A stretch of 64,000 nt of DNA, from contig NZ_CP032155.1 of the NCBI RefSeq assembly GCF_008329905.1, forward strand, positions 2,542,001 through 2,606,000, given 5' to 3'. This DNA comes from Mycobacterium sp. ELW1 (lineage in GTDB: Bacteria; Actinomycetota; Actinomycetes; Mycobacteriales; Mycobacteriaceae). Position numbers and translations under genes: made by a program. Positions 33,718-41,558 of the stretch are shown in pieces. The stretch's first letter is position 1, and each line of letters starts with the position of its first letter. A model generated the notes under the pieces. That model worked only from the letters and a program-made list of their open reading frames with translations. It did not search any database and had not been told where the DNA came from.

Positions 33718-34643
33718 CCGAGCCCGAGGCAGACGAGGCCGGCGAAGACGCCCCCATCCTGCCCAAACCGACAGATGGCAGCGAAAGTACGGGTGACGAC
33801 GAGCAAAACGTCGATCTCGACGCCGCGAAAGAAGGCCCGCGCATGCGGGAACGCCGCGAGCGTGCCGAGCGCCGCGCCGCGCAGATCCGCGCCACCGCGA
33901 TCGAAGAGGCCCGCCGGGAGGCCAAGCGCCGGGTCCGCGGAGAGGCCACGGAGACGCCGAAACCCGTGGGCGCGAGGAACGTTCGCGGTCTGCGGTTGTT
34001 CATCTGGCTGATCGTTCTGGCGATCATCAGCGTCGGGCTGGGATTGATCCTCTATTTCACGCCGGTCATGTCGGCGCGCTCGCTGGTGATCACCGGGATC
34101 GGCGCGGTGACCCGCGAGGAGGTCGTCGACGCGGCGAAGGTGCAGTTGGGCACGCCACTGCTGCAGATCAACACCGACCAGGTGGCCGATCGGGTGGCCG
34201 GCATCCGGCGGGTGGCCAGCGCGCGGGTACAGCGCGAGTATCCGTCGACGTTGCGCATCACGATCGTCGAGCGAATCCCGATCGTGGTGAAGGACTATCC
34301 CGACGGCCCGCATCTGTTCGACAAGGACGGTGTGGATTTCGCGACCGCGCCGCCACCGCCCGGCCTGCCGTACATCGACGTCGACAAGCCCGGCCCGAGC
34401 GATCCGCCGACGCGGGCCGCACTGGAGGTGATGACGGCGTTGCGTCCGGAGGTGGTGGGCCAGGTCAGCCGGGTGGCCGCGCCGTCGGTAGCGTCGGTGA
34501 CGCTGACGCTGACCGACGGGCGCACCGTGGTGTGGGGGACGACGGACCGCACCGAGGAGAAGGCGGAGAAGCTGGCCGCGCTGCTGACCCAGCCGGGCAA
34601 GGTCTACGACGTCTCGAGCCCGGATCTGCCGACCGTCAAGTAG
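33714..34643 (+). CDS. ftsQ: Cell division protein FtsQ
   Basis: 309 residues. A long charged cytoplasmic N-terminus (1-90, mixed acidic then Arg-rich) precedes one membrane helix (about 94-115). A POTRA domain follows from about 120 ([15 protein letters not shown] to ERIPIVV), then the beta domain. It bridges early and late divisome proteins. The gene ends 138 bases before the open ftsZ frame. Confidence 0.94.
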   Translation: MTEPEADEAGEDAPILPKPTDGSESTGDDEQNVDLDAAKEGPRMRERRERAERRAAQIRATAIEEARREAKRRVRGEATETPKPVGARNVRGLRLFIWLIVLAIISVGLGLILYFTPVMSARSLVITGIGAVTREEVVDAAKVQLGTPLLQINTDQVADRVAGIRRVASARVQREYPSTLRITIVERIPIVVKDYPDGPHLFDKDGVDFATAPPPPGLPYIDVDKPGPSDPPTRAALEVMTALRPEVVGQVSRVAAPSVASVTLTLTDGRTVVWGTTDRTEEKAEKLAALLTQPGKVYDVSSPDLPTVK

Positions 34644-34781
34644 CCGGTCGGCGCAGGCCGGTGAGGAAATTCGCCCGCGACACCCCGGCGCGCCTCCCAC
34701 ATCCAGGCACCACCGGCCATACCGTTCTGGTTGCACGGCACTACTTGACATAACTCTAAGCCTCTGGTTGAGGTTGAGGGT
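34644..34781 (+). promoter_or_regulatory. ftsQ-ftsZ intergenic promoter region
   Basis: A TTGACA hexamer lies at 34745-34750 in a short AT-richer patch (TAACTCTAAG). No good -10 is found at 17-18 bases, so the exact start is uncertain. Multiple ftsZ promoters are known in this gap in other mycobacteria. Confidence 0.5.
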
Positions 34782-35987
34782 TTGCCAGAAGGGCCGAAGA
34801 CCCGATCCCCACCTGGGAGGAAGACAGACGATGACCCCCCGCATAACTACCTCGCCGTCATCAAGGTCGTTGGCATTGGCGGCGGCGGCGTCAACGCCGT
34901 CAACCGCATGATCGAGCAGGGACTCAAGGGCGTGGAGTTCATCGCGATCAACACCGACGCCCAGGCGCTGTTGATGAGCGACGCCGACGTCAAGCTCGAC
35001 GTCGGCCGTGAATCCACCCGCGGTCTCGGCGCCGGCGCCGACCCCGAGGTCGGCCGCAAGGCTGCCGAGGACGCCAAGGACGAGATCGAGGAACTGCTGC
35101 GCGGCGCCGACATGGTGTTCGTCACCGCAGGTGAGGGCGGCGGCACCGGGACCGGCGGCGCACCCGTGGTGGCCACCATCGCCCGCAAGCTGGGCGCGCT
35201 CACCGTCGGCGTGGTGACGCGGCCGTTCTCCTTCGAGGGCAAGCGCCGCTCCAACCAGGCCGAGAACGGCATCCAGGCGTTGCGCGAGAGCTGCGACACC
35301 CTGATCGTCATCCCCAATGACCGGCTGCTGCAGATGGGCGACGCCCAGGTCTCGCTGATGGATGCCTTCCGCAGCGCCGACGAGGTGCTGCTCAACGGTG
35401 TCCAGGGCATCACCGACCTGATCACCACCCCCGGCCTGATCAACGTCGACTTCGCCGACGTCAAGGGCGTCATGAGCGGGGCGGGCACCGCCCTGATGGG
35501 CATCGGCTCGGCCCGCGGTGACGGCCGCGCGCTCAAGGCCGCCGAGATCGCGATCAACTCCCCGCTGCTGGAAGCGTCGATGGAAGGCGCCCAGGGCGTG
35601 CTGCTGTCGGTCGCCGGCGGCAGCGACCTCGGTCTGTTCGAGATCAACGAGGCCGCCTCGCTCGTCCAAGAGGCCGCGCACGCCGAGGCCAACATCATCT
35701 TCGGCACGGTGATCGACGATTCGCTCGGTGACGAGGTACGCGTGACCGTGATCGCCGCCGGCTTCGAGTCGGCCACCCCGAGCCGCAAGCCGGTGGTCGG
35801 TACCCCGACGACCGGCCAGGGCATCGTTCCCGGTGCGGCGGGCAAGCTCAGCTCCTCGCTCTTCGATCCGAGTGATCCCGCGAGCGTGCCGGTGCACACC
35901 AACGGCGCGACGGTGCGGATCGGTGGCGGTGACGACGGCGGTATCTCCGACGACGACGTCGACGTGCCGCCGTTCATGCGGCACTGA
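34782..35987 (+). CDS. ftsZ: Cell division GTPase FtsZ; usual ATG is out of frame
   Basis: The tubulin-like GTPase is complete: [15 protein letters not shown], the [10 protein letters not shown] tubulin signature, NDRLLQMGD, and the C-terminal [11 protein letters not shown] that docks SepF and FtsW. It polymerises into the division ring. The open frame begins at TTG 34782 (401 residues) with an unusual 16-residue charged extension. The conserved start, ATG 34831 with GGGAGG at 34815-34820, normally reads [10 protein letters not shown]; here the C run after ATGA has six instead of seven C, putting that ATG one base out of frame (it would stop after 26 codons). Either the TTG is used or the base is missing by error. 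Confidence 0.93.
   Translation: MPEGPKTRSPPGRKTDDDPPHNYLAVIKVVGIGGGGVNAVNRMIEQGLKGVEFIAINTDAQALLMSDADVKLDVGRESTRGLGAGADPEVGRKAAEDAKDEIEELLRGADMVFVTAGEGGGTGTGGAPVVATIARKLGALTVGVVTRPFSFEGKRRSNQAENGIQALRESCDTLIVIPNDRLLQMGDAQVSLMDAFRSADEVLLNGVQGITDLITTPGLINVDFADVKGVMSGAGTALMGIGSARGDGRALKAAEIAINSPLLEASMEGAQGVLLSVAGGSDLGLFEINEAASLVQEAAHAEANIIFGTVIDDSLGDEVRVTVIAAGFESATPSRKPVVGTPTTGQGIVPGAAGKLSSSLFDPSDPASVPVHTNGATVRIGGGDDGGISDDDVDVPPFMRH
34815..34840 (+). promoter_or_regulatory. Ancestral ftsZ ribosome site and start with shortened C run
   Basis: GGGAGG (34815-34820), ATG (34831-34833), then A and six C (34835-34840). Homologues encode MTPPHNYL, which needs seven C at this place. The signal is perfect for initiation but leads into the wrong frame. 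Confidence 0.8.
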
Positions 35988-36017
35988 CGCTTTCCGCACT
36001 GCCGCAATACTGGGTTT

Positions 36018-36722
36018 GTGACAGTCATCCGTCGTGTGACCACCACCCGTGCCGGTGGTGTCTCGGTCAGACCGTTCGACACCTTCAATCTCGGTGACCA
36101 CGTGGACGACGATCCGAAAGCGGTGGCCGCCAACCGGAAACGCCTGGCCGCCGCGATCGGGCTGCCCGAGGACCACGTGGTCTGGATGAATCAGACCCAC
36201 AGCGATCACGTCGCCGTCGTCGACGGTCCGCGTGCCGACGCCGTTGACGACACCGACGCCCTGGTGACCACCACACCGCGACTCGCCCTTGCCGTGGTGA
36301 CCGCCGACTGCGTGCCCGTGCTGATGTCCGACGCCCGAGCCGGGGTGGTGGCCGCCGTCCACGCCGGCCGGGTCGGTGCCGCCGACGGTGTGGTGCTGCG
36401 AACGCTGGAAACCATGTTGTCCAACGGTGCTCATGCCGAGGACATCTCGGTGCTGCTCGGCCCGGCCGTCAGCGGCGCCAACTATGAGGTGCCCGAAGAG
36501 ATGGCCGCCGACGTCGAAGCGCGGCTGCCCGGCAGCAGGACGCGGACCGCGAAAGGCACACCGGGACTGGATCTGCGGGCCGGAATCGCCCGGCAACTTC
36601 GCGACGCCGGGGTGAAGGCCATCGACGCCGACCCGCGCTGCACGGTGGCCGACACCAAGCTGTTCAGCCACCGCCGCGACGCCCCGACCGGTCGCCTGGC
36701 GTGTCTGGTGTGGATGGAATGA
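36018..36722 (+). CDS. pgeF: Peptidoglycan editing factor PgeF (laccase-domain/YfiH family)
   Basis: 234 residues from GTG 36018. Conserved metal-site blocks NQTHSDHV, VVTADCVPVL and AAVHAGRVG supply the His/Cys/His ligands; NYEVPEEM and DLRAGIARQL are also typical. Family members are purine-nucleoside-acting or amidase-like enzymes that in E. coli prevent misincorporation of Ser into stem peptides. It sits 30 bases after ftsZ as in most Actinobacteria and overlaps the next gene by four bases. Confidence 0.9.
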   Translation: MTVIRRVTTTRAGGVSVRPFDTFNLGDHVDDDPKAVAANRKRLAAAIGLPEDHVVWMNQTHSDHVAVVDGPRADAVDDTDALVTTTPRLALAVVTADCVPVLMSDARAGVVAAVHAGRVGAADGVVLRTLETMLSNGAHAEDISVLLGPAVSGANYEVPEEMAADVEARLPGSRTRTAKGTPGLDLRAGIARQLRDAGVKAIDADPRCTVADTKLFSHRRDAPTGRLACLVWME

Positions 36723-37465
36723 CGAGCCCCACGGACCGCGAGGCCGAACTCGCCACCGCCCTGGCCGCGCTGACCGACCGGCTCGCAGCTGCCGCGCGCG
36801 ACGCCGGTCGCGACGTCGCCGAGATCGAGCTGCTGCCGATCACCAAGTTCTTCCCGGCGACCGACGTCGCCATCCTGTGGCGGCTGGGCTGCCGGGTGTT
36901 CGGTGAATCCCGCGAACAGGAGGCCTCCGCGAAGATCGCCGAGGTGGCCGATCTGACCGGGGCGAGCGACCTGCGCTGGCACATGGTCGGTCAGATCCAG
37001 CGCAACAAGGCCAAAGCGATTGCGGCATGGGCGGATACGGTCCACTCGCTGAGCACCGCCAAGGTGGCCGCGGCACTGGACAGGGGTGCCGCGCTGGCCA
37101 TCGAGGAAGGGGTGCGGAGTGCGCCCATCAGCGTGTTCGTCCAGATCAGCCTGGACGGGGACACCTCGCGCGGCGGTGTGGACATCGGCGATCCGGGCGC
37201 CGTCGACGAGCTGTGCGCCCTGGTCGCCGAGGCCGGCGGATTGCGGTTGGCCGGGCTGATGGCCGTCCCGCCGCTGGGTGCCGATCCCGACGCGGCATTC
37301 GCGGCGCTGGCCGACGAACACCGTCGAATATTGCGCAATCATCCTGGTGCGACAGCGTTGTCGGCCGGGATGTCCGGCGACCTGGAGGCTGCGGTGCGAC
37401 ACGGATCTACGTGTGTGCGTGTCGGAACCGCGCTTATGGGACAACGTCCTCTAACGTCTCCCTGA
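36719..37465 (+). CDS. PLP homeostasis protein (YggS/PLPBP family)
   Basis: 248 residues from ATG 36719, overlapping the pgeF stop (ATGA). The PLP Schiff-base lysine lies in LLPITKFFPATDV, followed by FGESREQEA, WHMVGQIQRNKAK, and GMSGDLEAAVRHGSTCVRVGTALMG, which bind the phosphate. A fold-type III barrel without enzymatic activity of its own that buffers cellular PLP. Corresponds to Rv2148c. Confidence 0.92.
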   Translation: MTSPTDREAELATALAALTDRLAAAARDAGRDVAEIELLPITKFFPATDVAILWRLGCRVFGESREQEASAKIAEVADLTGASDLRWHMVGQIQRNKAKAIAAWADTVHSLSTAKVAAALDRGAALAIEEGVRSAPISVFVQISLDGDTSRGGVDIGDPGAVDELCALVAEAGGLRLAGLMAVPPLGADPDAAFAALADEHRRILRNHPGATALSAGMSGDLEAAVRHGSTCVRVGTALMGQRPLTSP

Positions 37466-37528
37466 GTAGTCACTCCAGTCACATCTTCATCACAGACACC
37501 GCACTTCACGCTTCAGAAGGGTCCAGCG

Positions 37529-38200
37529 ATGAGCACTCTCCACAAGGTCAAGGCTTACTTCGGTATGGCCCCGATGGACGACTATGACGACGAGTACTAC
37601 GACGACGACGACCGCGGCGCTCACCGCGGTTACGCCCGCCGTGAGCGTTTCGCCGACGACGACTACGAGCGCCCGGGCCGCTTCGACGACCGCGACCCGC
37701 GGATGGGTCGCGAGTATGACGATCCGCGCGAGGCGGACTACGCACCGACCGGCGGCTTCCGCGCCCAGTACGGCGACGAGCCGCGGTTCCGTCCGCGTGA
37801 GTTCGAGCACCCCCACGACATGCCGCGCTCGTCGCGGTTCGGCTCGCTGCGGGGTTCGACCCGCGGCGCTCTGGCGATGGACCCGCGCCGGATGGCCGAG
37901 CTGTTCGAAGCCGGCAGCCCGATGTCGAAGATCACCACGCTGCGCCCCAAGGACTACAGCGAGGCCCGCACCATCGGCGAGCGCTTCCGCGACGGCCAGC
38001 CGGTGATCATGGACCTGGTGTCGATGGACAACGCCGACGCCAAGCGGCTGGTCGACTTCGCCGCCGGTCTGGCGTTCGCCCTGCGCGGATCGTTCGACAA
38101 GGTGGCAACCAAGGTGTTCCTGCTGTCGCCGGCCGACGTCGACGTCAGCGCCGAGGAGCGCCGGCGGATCGCCGAGGCGGGTTTCTACAGCTACCAGTGA
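37529..38200 (+). CDS. sepF: FtsZ-membrane anchor SepF
   Basis: 223 residues. An N-terminal amphipathic membrane-binding segment ([13 protein letters not shown]), a long acidic/Tyr/Arg-rich disordered linker (about 16-115), then the SepF domain ([17 protein letters not shown] to [11 protein letters not shown]). SepF ties FtsZ filaments to the membrane through the FtsZ C-terminus and replaces FtsA/ZipA in Actinobacteria. A hairpin without a T run follows the stop. Confidence 0.94.
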   Translation: MSTLHKVKAYFGMAPMDDYDDEYYDDDDRGAHRGYARRERFADDDYERPGRFDDRDPRMGREYDDPREADYAPTGGFRAQYGDEPRFRPREFEHPHDMPRSSRFGSLRGSTRGALAMDPRRMAELFEAGSPMSKITTLRPKDYSEARTIGERFRDGQPVIMDLVSMDNADAKRLVDFAAGLAFALRGSFDKVATKVFLLSPADVDVSAEERRRIAEAGFYSYQ

Positions 38201-38202
38201 CA

Positions 38203-38223
38203 CGTCGGCGAAGTGTGCCGACG
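38203..38223 (+). terminator. Hairpin directly after sepF
   Basis: Perfect 7-bp stem CGTCGGC/GCCGACG with a 7-base loop, starting three bases after the sepF stop. No T run follows, so termination would be weak or Rho-assisted; it may also stabilise the 3' end. Confidence 0.35.
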
Positions 38224-38311
38224 GTCTTAGGTAGGCTGACGGCGTCGCGCTGGCCTCAAACCAGCGATGTCGGCAATGTCACATCCGCTGTTGATTAAGG
38301 ACCGGCTCTAG

Positions 38312-38602
38312 TTGTCGCTGTTCTTCGAAATTCTTGGCTTCGCGCTGTTCGTGTTCTGGCTGCTGTTGATCGCGCGTGTCGTGGTCGAGTTCATCCGGTC
38401 ATTCAGCCGGGACTGGCACCCGCGCGGACTGACCGTGGTGATCCTCGAATTGATCATGACGATCACCGACCCTCCGGTGAAGCTGCTACGTCGACTTATC
38501 CCGCAGCTGACGATCGGCGCGGTGCGGTTCGACCTGTCGATCATGGTGCTGCTGCTGGTCGCGTTCATCGGAATGCAGCTGGCATTCGGCGCAGCAGCCT
38601 GA
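38312..38602 (+). CDS. YggT-family membrane protein (Rv2146c homologue)
   Basis: 96 residues from TTG 38312. Two hydrophobic helices (about 5-25 and 70-92) flank an amphipathic loop with the family pattern DPPVKLLRRLIPQ. Genes of this family sit between sepF and divIVA in most Gram-positive dcw clusters and are thought to assist septal or osmotic functions. The function is not firmly known. Confidence 0.88.
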   Translation: MSLFFEILGFALFVFWLLLIARVVVEFIRSFSRDWHPRGLTVVILELIMTITDPPVKLLRRLIPQLTIGAVRFDLSIMVLLLVAFIGMQLAFGAAA

Positions 38603-38767
38603 GATTGCCCCGCCGCCGGAGCGCCCGCACGTTACCGCAATGTCCGGCGAATCGCGATCAGCCACGCCGAGGTGGGGGCGGCAAAAAATTGAAATTAGCT
38701 CTTAATTATTGGTCTCCGAGGCGACCGGCGGTTCTGGTGTGACAGGATGGACGCCAGTTACAGTACG

Positions 38768-38797
38768 GAACGACGAACGTTCGACACGTTCTAGACT
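38768..38797 (+). promoter_or_regulatory. Nested palindromes and candidate -10 upstream of wag31
   Basis: CGAACGTTCG (38774-38783) is a perfect 10-base palindrome; GAACG (38768-38772) and CGTTC (38787-38791) form a slightly offset outer dyad. TAGACT at 38792-38797 fits a TANNNT -10 element. The layout suggests a repressor or activator site over the wag31 promoter, within a 234-base gap that is otherwise without visible genes. Confidence 0.4.
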
Positions 38798-38836
38798 TTG
38801 CACCCGTTCAACCGTTCAGACCCGAGGGGGCAGATG

Positions 38837-39655
38837 ATGCCACTTACACCGGCCGACGTGCACAATGTGGCGTTCAGCAAGCCGCCCATCGGCAAGCGAG
38901 GCTACAACGAGGACGAGGTCGACGCCTTCCTCGACCTGGTGGAGAACGAGCTGACCAGGCTCATCGAGGAGAACTCGGATCTGCGCCAGCGGGTCGCCGA
39001 GCTGGACCAGGAGTTGTCCTCCGCGCGCTCCGGCGGCGCGGTTCCGCAGCCCACGCAGGCCATTCCGGTGTACCAGCCCGAGCCGGAGCCCGAGCCCACC
39101 CCGGCTCCCGCGCCGCAGGCGGCTCCCGCCCCGGCGCCGAGCCCGGCCGCCAGCGAGGAGCAGGCCATCAAGGCCGCTCGCGTGCTGGCCCTGGCCCAGG
39201 ACACCGCCGACCGGCTCACCGGCACGGCCAAGGCCGAGGCCGACAAGCTGCTCAGCGACGCGCGCACCAACGCCGACCAGATCCTGTCGGAGGCCCGCCA
39301 CACCGCGGAGACCACGGTCGCCGACGCCAAGCAACGCGCCGAAGCGCTGCTCAGCGACGCGCAGAACCGCTCGGAGACCCAGCTGCGGCAGGCGCAGGAG
39401 AAGGCCGACGCCTTGCAGGCCGACGCCGAGCGCAAGCACACCGAGATCATGGGCACCATCAACCAGCAGCGGACTGTCCTCGAGGGACGGCTGGAGCAGC
39501 TGCGGACATTCGAGCGCGAATACCGCACCCGGCTCAAGACATACCTGGAGTCGCAGCTCGAGGAGCTGGGCCAGCGTGGGTCGGCCGCACCGGTCGATTC
39601 CGGCGCTGCCAGCGACGGTGGCGGGTTCAACCAGTTCAACCGGGGCAATAACTGA
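38837..39655 (+). CDS. wag31: Polar growth scaffold Wag31 (DivIVA)
   Basis: 272 residues from ATG 38837 ([22 protein letters not shown]); an ATG directly before it would add one Met. The N-terminal DivIVA domain carries the membrane-binding loop; a variable Pro/Glu-rich linker follows, then a long coiled coil (about 110-250) made of Ala/Glu/Gln repeats. Thr73 (QPTQAIP) matches the site phosphorylated by PknA in M. tuberculosis. It directs peptidoglycan synthesis at the poles. GAGGGGG lies at the right distance upstream. Confidence 0.96.
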   Translation: MPLTPADVHNVAFSKPPIGKRGYNEDEVDAFLDLVENELTRLIEENSDLRQRVAELDQELSSARSGGAVPQPTQAIPVYQPEPEPEPTPAPAPQAAPAPAPSPAASEEQAIKAARVLALAQDTADRLTGTAKAEADKLLSDARTNADQILSEARHTAETTVADAKQRAEALLSDAQNRSETQLRQAQEKADALQADAERKHTEIMGTINQQRTVLEGRLEQLRTFEREYRTRLKTYLESQLEELGQRGSAAPVDSGAASDGGGFNQFNRGNN

Positions 39656-39680
39656 GCGCTGCGCGCGCTGGAGGTGATCG

Positions 39681-40142
39681 ATGCTGATCGTTGCGCTGGT
39701 GCTGGCGGTGATCGGCCTCGCGGCCCTGGTCACCGCAGTCGTCACCAGCAATGAGCTGGTCGCGTGGGTATGCATCGCGGCGAGCGTCGTCGGGGTCATC
39801 CTGCTGATTGTCGACGCGATCCGGGAGCGCCAGCAGCGTCGTATCGATGACGTGGAGCCGGCGACCGTCACGGCTTCCGACGAGTCGGTGGAGTCGTCGG
39901 CGACCGCGGAGACCACCGCCTACTCGGAAACCGACGAGACGGTCGACACGACCTATTCGACGTTCGACGCCGACTACCCCGAGGACGAGGCACCGGCGGC
40001 GACGGAGCCTGAGGTGGCCGAGGACACCGCCGACAAGCCCGCCGACAAGCCCGAGGACACCGCCGACGACGCTGCATCTGAGGGTGCGGGCGAATCGGTC
40101 GCGGACGAAGCGGAGAAATCCGGCGAGTCCGGCTCACGCTGA
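39681..40142 (+). CDS. Two-helix membrane protein with acidic tail (Rv2144c homologue)
   Basis: 153 residues. Two N-terminal membrane helices (2-22 and 28-46), then a short basic stretch (RERQQRR) and a long tail rich in Glu, Asp, Thr and Ala with repeated ADKP units. GGAGG precedes the ATG. It follows wag31 by 25 bases, as in other mycobacteria, and may belong to the polar growth machinery. No known function. Confidence 0.8.
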   Translation: MLIVALVLAVIGLAALVTAVVTSNELVAWVCIAASVVGVILLIVDAIRERQQRRIDDVEPATVTASDESVESSATAETTAYSETDETVDTTYSTFDADYPEDEAPAATEPEVAEDTADKPADKPEDTADDAASEGAGESVADEAEKSGESGSR

Positions 40143-40204
40143 CCTTTTGGTGACCCCTGCGGGGCGCTCGGTCAATCGGGTCCCCATACGGGTAGAAGGG
40201 ATCC

Positions 40205-41557
40205 ATGGGCATCCACTACTCGAGCATCGTCGACCATCCTCTTGACGAGGTCTTCGCCTGGCACACCCGGCCCGGCGCGATGCGGCGACTGGTTCCGCCC
40301 TGGCAACCGATGCGGGTCATCGCCGAAACCGAGTCGCTCGCCGACGGCCGCGCGGTCCTGGGTCTGCCCGGCGGCCTGCGCTGGGTGGCCCGGCACGATC
40401 CCGCCGGCTACGACCCGCCACACCAGTTCGTCGACGTGCTGTCCTCGGACGGGCTGATGACGCTGCCGCCGCGGATCATCGGGTGGTGGCGGCACACGCA
40501 CACGTTCGCCGACGCCGGTGCGGGCCGTACCGAGATGCGCGACGAGGTGGACACGACAGTGCCCGGCGCCGCGCTGCGTTCGACGTTCGTCTACCGGCAC
40601 CGCCAGCTGGCCGATGACCTCGCCGCCCATCGGGATGCGCGGCAGGCCGGTGCCGGCCAGTTGTCGGTCGCCGTCACCGGGTCTGCCGGTCTGGTCGGTA
40701 CCGCGCTCACCGCCCTGCTGACCACCGGCGGGCACCGGGTGATCCGGCTGGTCCGCCGCGAGCCGGTGCGGCCTGACGAAAGACGTTGGGAGCCACATGC
40801 TCCCGCGCCTGATCTGCTTGCGGGGGTCGACGCCGTCATCCACCTGGCAGGCGAGTCGATCGCCGGGCGCTTCACCGAGGCCCACCGCCGCGCGATCCGT
40901 GACTCCCGCATCGAGCCGACCCGCCGGCTCGCCGAGTTGGCCGCCGGCGCGAGGGTGGGCGCATTCGTCAGCGCCTCGGCGATCGGGATTTACGGGTACG
41001 ACCGGGGCGACGCCGAGTTGTCCGAGGACAGTGCGCGTGGTGACGGCTTCCTCGCCGACGTGGTCGCCGACTGGGAGGCCGCCACCGAGCCCGCCGCGAG
41101 CGCGGGGGTTCGGACCGTCTGCGTGCGCACCGGCATCGTGCAGGCCGCGCGGAGCGGCACGCTGCGGTTGATGCGCCCGCTGTTCGCCGCCGGCCTCGGT
41201 GGCCGGTTGGGCAGCGGCGAGCAGTGGTTGTCATGGATCGGCCTCGACGACCTGCTCGACATCTATTACCGCGCCGTCTATGACGAGGCGATCGCAGGTC
41301 CGGTCAACGCCGTCGCGCCGAATCCGGTGCGCAACAAGGCATATACGAAGGCACTCGCGGCGACGCTGCATCGCCCGGCGGTCCTGCCGGTGCCGTCGCT
41401 GGGTCCGCGGGTGTTGCTGGGCAAGCAGGGTGCGCAGGAGCTGGCCGAAGCGAATCAGCGAGTGCTGCCGGCCAAGCTGGTTGAGCTGGGCCACCGATTC
41501 CGGCAGCCCGAGGTCGAGGGCGCGCTGGCCCACGAGCTCGGGCACGACCCCGGGTAA
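40205..41557 (+). CDS. SRPBCC-epimerase fusion (TIGR01777 family oxidoreductase)
   Basis: 450 residues. Residues 1-140 form an SRPBCC/START-like domain (HYSSIVDHPLDEVFAWHTRPGAM); from about 153 an extended-SDR domain begins with VAVTGSAGLVGTALT (NAD(P)-binding), followed by DAVIHLAGESIAGRF and the late RVLLGKQGAQEL. This is the two-domain form of the YfcH/TIGR01777 group. The substrate is unknown. It ends one base before the convergent pyruvate-kinase-like gene. Confidence 0.88.
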   Translation: MGIHYSSIVDHPLDEVFAWHTRPGAMRRLVPPWQPMRVIAETESLADGRAVLGLPGGLRWVARHDPAGYDPPHQFVDVLSSDGLMTLPPRIIGWWRHTHTFADAGAGRTEMRDEVDTTVPGAALRSTFVYRHRQLADDLAAHRDARQAGAGQLSVAVTGSAGLVGTALTALLTTGGHRVIRLVRREPVRPDERRWEPHAPAPDLLAGVDAVIHLAGESIAGRFTEAHRRAIRDSRIEPTRRLAELAAGARVGAFVSASAIGIYGYDRGDAELSEDSARGDGFLADVVADWEAATEPAASAGVRTVCVRTGIVQAARSGTLRLMRPLFAAGLGGRLGSGEQWLSWIGLDDLLDIYYRAVYDEAIAGPVNAVAPNPVRNKAYTKALAATLHRPAVLPVPSLGPRVLLGKQGAQELAEANQRVLPAKLVELGHRFRQPEVEGALAHELGHDPG

Positions 41558-41558
41558 C

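Noticed and set aside
33573..36671. A 1032-codon open frame on the minus strand across ftsQ, ftsZ and pgeF
   Set aside because: It lies antisense to well-supported essential genes, has low-complexity composition typical of GC-rich antisense frames, and shows no recognisable domain.
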